Shown piece after piece: positions 61,023 to 64,000 of a DNA stretch of 64,000 nt. The translations under genes were made by a program, and so were the position numbers. The DNA lies in NCBI RefSeq assembly GCF_009755355.1, contig NZ_WQLB01000018.1:1-64000 (forward strand), in the 5' to 3' direction. Each line of letters begins with the position of its first letter. Within the stretch, counting starts at the first letter, position 1. The stretch comes from Deinococcus arboris (GTDB lineage Bacteria > Deinococcota > Deinococci > Deinococcales > Deinococcaceae). Below the pieces are notes generated by a model. That model was not told where the DNA came from. It did not search any database and saw only the letters and a program-made list of their open reading frames with translations.

Positions 61023-63893
61023 ATGCACCCACCCGACCCCGCTTCTCCACCCCGACCGCTTTCGCGTCTTTTGCGCTGGCCGCTGGCCCTCGCAGCGGCC
61101 GCAGCCCTGCTGAGCGCCTGCGCCGGCACGCCGCAGCCGGCCGCCACCGCCGAGCTGCCCGAGCCGCCTGCCATGGCCAGCGCCACCCCACCCACGCTGG
61201 GCGCCCTGGCCCTGCAGCCCAAGACGCCGCCCATCAGCACGCCGTGGACCGCGCAGGTGTCCACCACCAACCCCCTGCCGGAGTACCCGCGCCCGCAGAT
61301 GACCCGCCCCGACTGGCAGAGCCTCAACGGACAGTGGCAGTTTGCCAACGCCAGCGCCGGGCAGGCCCCCCCGGTGGGCCAGAACCTCGCCGAAACCGTG
61401 CTGGTGCCCTTTCCCATCGAGTCGGCGCTGTCCGGCATTCAGCGGCACCAGGACCGCATGTGGTACCGCCGGACCTTTACGGTGCCCAGCGGCTGGAACG
61501 GGCGGCGCATCCTGCTGAACTTTGGCGCGGTGGATTACCAGGCGACTGTGTATGTCAACGGCACGCAAGTTGGCGCCCACACGGGCGGCTACGACACCTT
61601 CAGCTTTGACATCACGGGCGCGCTGCGGGCCGGCTCGAACGAGGTCATCGTGGGCGTGTATGACCCCACGAACGCCGCCGGGCAGCCGCTAGGCAAGCAG
61701 GTGAATGTGCCCGACAACGGCATCTTCTACACCGCCGCCAGCGGGATCTGGCAGACGGTGTGGCTGGAGCCGGTCGCCGCGCCGCACATCACCCGCCTGG
61801 ACCTCACGCCCGACGTGCCCGGCGGCGCCCTGAAAGTCACGGTGCGCGGCGAGGGCCTGAGTGGCCAGACGGTGCAGATCACGGGCCTGAATGGCACCAC
61901 GGTGGTGGGGACGGTCAACGGCAGCGTGGACACCGAGTTGCGCCTGCCAGTGCCGAATGCGCGTCTGTGGAACCCGGATGATCCCTTCCTGTACAACCTG
62001 ACGGTCAAGCTGGTCAGTGGCTCGACCACCGTGGACACGGTGCAAAGCTACTTTGGGATGCGCAGCATCGGCACCAAAGTGATTAATGGCTTCCTGCGCC
62101 CGGTGCTGAACGGCAAGTTCGTGTTTCAGCTGGGCACCCTCGACCAGGGCTACTGGCCCGACGGCATCTACACGGCGCCCACCGACGACGCCCTGAAGTC
62201 CGACCTGCAAAAGCACAAGGACCTGGGCTTTAACATGGTGCGCAAGCACATCAAGGTCGAGCCGCAGCGCTGGTACTACTGGGCCGACCGGCTGGGGCTG
62301 CTGGTGTGGCAGGACATGCCGTCCATGCGCATCGGCGTGAACCCCAGTTCGAGCGACCGCGCCGAATTCGAGCGGGAACTGCGGATCATGGTGGACCAGC
62401 ACCGCTCCTCGCCGTCTATCGTCACCTGGGTGGCCCAGAACGAGGGCTGGGGCGAGTATGATCCCGCCCGCATCGCCGACGCCGTCAAGGCCTGGGACCC
62501 CAGCCGCCTGGTGGACAACATGAGCGGCTGGAACTGCTGCGGCTACGACGGCGGCAACGGCGACCTGGCCGACTGGCACGTCTATGTGGGCCCCGGCACG
62601 CCCAACCCATCTCTGAGCCGCGTCTCTGTGCTGGGCGAATTCGGCGGGCTGGGCCTGCGCACCCCCGGCCACGAATGGAACCCCAACACCAGCTTCAGCT
62701 ACGAGATGCAGCCCAGCGTGGCCGCCTTCAACGACCGTTACCTGGGGCTGGTGCAGGCGACCCGGGCCCTGATGATCAACAAGGGCCTGAGCGCTTCGGT
62801 CTACACCGAGCTGACCGACGTGGAAAGCGAGGTCAACGGCCTGTACACCTACGACCGGCAGATTGCCAAGATTGACGTGGCCCGCGCCCGCACCGCGCAC
62901 CTGGGCCTGATTGCGGCGTCCAACGACCTGCCCGTCAAGGTCACCCTGCCGCTGTATACCTACAAGTCCTTTCAGGTGACGACGCCCGGCTTCACCAACC
63001 GCTTTATTCGGCACCTGGACGGCCTGGGCGCGACAGAAGTGGTCACTGGCAGCAGCGCCGAACTGCTGAAAAAAGACGCCACCTGGCGCATCGTGCCGGG
63101 GCTGGCCGACGCCACCTGCTACTCGCTGGAATCGCTGAATTACCCCGGGGAATACCTGCGCCACCGCGACTCGCGCGTGCGACGGGACCGCCCTGACGGC
63201 AGCAGCGCCTTTAACGGCGACGCCACCTGGTGCGCCCGCAGCGCCCTGTCTGGCGTGGGCATCAGCCTGGAGTCTTACAACTTCCCAGGGCGTTACCTGC
63301 GCCACTACGACAGCGCGCTGTGGCTGGCGCAAAACGGCGGGCCACTGCCCAGCGACAGCACCGGCAATCTGGTGCAGGACAGCAGCTGGAACGTGGTTAC
63401 GCCCTGGGCGCGCAGCGGCGTCACGCTGGCCAACGCCTACCAGTCTCTGCAAGTCACCACCGCCGGCTTCACCAACCGCTTTGCCCGGCACCAGAACGGC
63501 CTGGGCTTTACCGAGGTCGTCACGGGGGGCAGCCCGGCGCTGCTCAAGCAAGACGCCACCTTCCGACTGGCACCGGGCCTGGCCGACAGCCGCTGCACCT
63601 CTTTCGAGGCCCGCAACCTCCCCGGCCAGTACCTGCGCCACCGCGATTTCCGGATTGGGCTGGCGGCGAACGACAACACCGACCTCTTCCGGCAGGACGC
63701 CACCTTCTGCGCGCAGCCGGGCCTGGGCGGGGGCGGCGTGAGTTTCGAGGCCTTCAACTCGCCCGGCTTCTTCCTGCGCCACTTTGACAGCGGGCTGTGG
63801 ATTGCGTCGGGCGGCGGCGCCCGGCCCAGCGACAGCGCAGGCGGCTTCAAGCCCGACAGCACCTGGACGATTGCCGCGCCCTGGGCGCCATAA
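61023..63893 (+). CDS. Lipoprotein GH2 glycosidase with two C-terminal AbfB domains
   Basis: 956 residues. A lipoprotein signal ends LLSAC. The GH2 body (about 70-660) shows the sugar-binding jelly-roll (MWYRRTFTVPSGWNG, VDYQATVYVNGTQVG), then the barrel with acid/base E474 in AQNEGW and likely nucleophile E539 in VLGEFGG. Two AbfB-like domains follow (from about 655 and from about 805). Each has the PGFTNRF or AGFTNRF opening and YLRHRD or YLRHYD repeats also seen in the astacin-like protein. The sequence could be a beta-galactosidase, beta-glucuronidase or beta-mannosidase. I cannot say which. GGAG lies 8 bases before the ATG. No terminator is clear in the remaining bases. Confidence 0.88.
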   Translation: MHPPDPASPPRPLSRLLRWPLALAAAAALLSACAGTPQPAATAELPEPPAMASATPPTLGALALQPKTPPISTPWTAQVSTTNPLPEYPRPQMTRPDWQSLNGQWQFANASAGQAPPVGQNLAETVLVPFPIESALSGIQRHQDRMWYRRTFTVPSGWNGRRILLNFGAVDYQATVYVNGTQVGAHTGGYDTFSFDITGALRAGSNEVIVGVYDPTNAAGQPLGKQVNVPDNGIFYTAASGIWQTVWLEPVAAPHITRLDLTPDVPGGALKVTVRGEGLSGQTVQITGLNGTTVVGTVNGSVDTELRLPVPNARLWNPDDPFLYNLTVKLVSGSTTVDTVQSYFGMRSIGTKVINGFLRPVLNGKFVFQLGTLDQGYWPDGIYTAPTDDALKSDLQKHKDLGFNMVRKHIKVEPQRWYYWADRLGLLVWQDMPSMRIGVNPSSSDRAEFERELRIMVDQHRSSPSIVTWVAQNEGWGEYDPARIADAVKAWDPSRLVDNMSGWNCCGYDGGNGDLADWHVYVGPGTPNPSLSRVSVLGEFGGLGLRTPGHEWNPNTSFSYEMQPSVAAFNDRYLGLVQATRALMINKGLSASVYTELTDVESEVNGLYTYDRQIAKIDVARARTAHLGLIAASNDLPVKVTLPLYTYKSFQVTTPGFTNRFIRHLDGLGATEVVTGSSAELLKKDATWRIVPGLADATCYSLESLNYPGEYLRHRDSRVRRDRPDGSSAFNGDATWCARSALSGVGISLESYNFPGRYLRHYDSALWLAQNGGPLPSDSTGNLVQDSSWNVVTPWARSGVTLANAYQSLQVTTAGFTNRFARHQNGLGFTEVVTGGSPALLKQDATFRLAPGLADSRCTSFEARNLPGQYLRHRDFRIGLAANDNTDLFRQDATFCAQPGLGGGGVSFEAFNSPGFFLRHFDSGLWIASGGGARPSDSAGGFKPDSTWTIAAPWAP

Positions 63894-64000
63894 GAGCAGC
63901 GCCCCTGCGGGCGGCATGACGAGGAACCGGGACCGGCTCTGTTCCGAGCCACGACAACCGGCCACCCGCAGCAGGCCAGGAGACACAAAGGCCGCCGCCC

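Noticed and set aside
61689..63986. 765-residue open frame antisense to the GH2 gene
   Set aside because: Long antisense frames are expected in GC-rich coding DNA. The plus strand has clear GH2 and AbfB domains and a lipoprotein signal, whereas the antisense product has no recognisable domain.

Overview
The window is a high-GC chromosomal segment whose gene content fits the genus Deinococcus. Evidence for this is the futalosine menaquinone genes (mqnE, mqnA), a groESL operon without a CIRCE element, an L32 gene of the zinc-ribbon type, a sigma/archaic-type chaperone-usher operon, many genes with a TANNNT -10 box only 5-8 bases before the start codon (leaderless mRNAs), and dispersed short repeats. 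I see no tRNA, rRNA, CRISPR array, prophage or transposase gene. Start codons are often GTG and genes often overlap by 4 bases.

Layout. 1-13.6 kb is mainly housekeeping: an NTF2-like protein, trmB with a GidA-like flavoprotein, a divergent RluA-type pseudouridine synthase lacking the usual catalytic Asp, a ComEC-like metallo-beta-lactamase with DUF3006, a GAF-GGDEF protein, mqnE/mqnA, an active/inactive M16 peptidase pair, and a 7TM-PAS-GGDEF protein. 13.6-18.7 kb holds an M23 peptidase and a secreted-pilus operon (pilin, strong intercistronic hairpin, second subunit, chaperone, usher). 18.7-24.3 kb (minus strand) is a GNAT gene and the xylose operon (ROK repressor, xylB, xylA, galM). 24.7-35.6 kb is a LacI-controlled hemicellulose-oligosaccharide locus (substrate-binding protein, two permeases, a clan GH-A enzyme, GH1, GH43, GH3) ending in a strong terminator. 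The two loci form one xylan-use region.

35.7-39.6 kb carries a decayed histidine phosphatase next to a MITE-like repeat, then five overlapping minus-strand genes: CbrC-like, Nudix-methyltransferase fusion, zinc deaminase, DinB-like, and a GGDEF domain fused to a ribbon-helix-helix DNA-binding domain. I rate this operon, with the palindromes in front of it, as the best candidate for an undescribed system. groES-groEL follow on the plus strand. 42-53 kb is mixed: a TRIC-family membrane protein, rpmF, a membrane GGDEF protein, AIM24-like and BCS1-like proteins, an auxin-efflux-type carrier, a glyoxalase-fold protein, a HemW-like radical SAM protein carrying an in-frame repeat insertion, and lpd. 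In this part are three copies of a tiny promoter-terminator unit predicted to make RNAs of about 27-28 nt.

53.4-63.9 kb is a second sugar locus: a wHTH regulator with its own inverted-repeat operator, a YtfQRT-YjfF-like furanose/pentose ABC transporter, then two lipoproteins (astacin-AbfB and GH2-AbfB-AbfB) with related C-terminal arabinose-binding domains. This suggests capture and trimming of arabinose-bearing plant material.

Four diguanylate cyclase-type proteins lie in the window. Four MITE-like repeats share terminal sequences. Hairpins follow the first, high-demand gene of three operons (pilin and two sugar-binding proteins), which suggests control of stoichiometry by attenuation.
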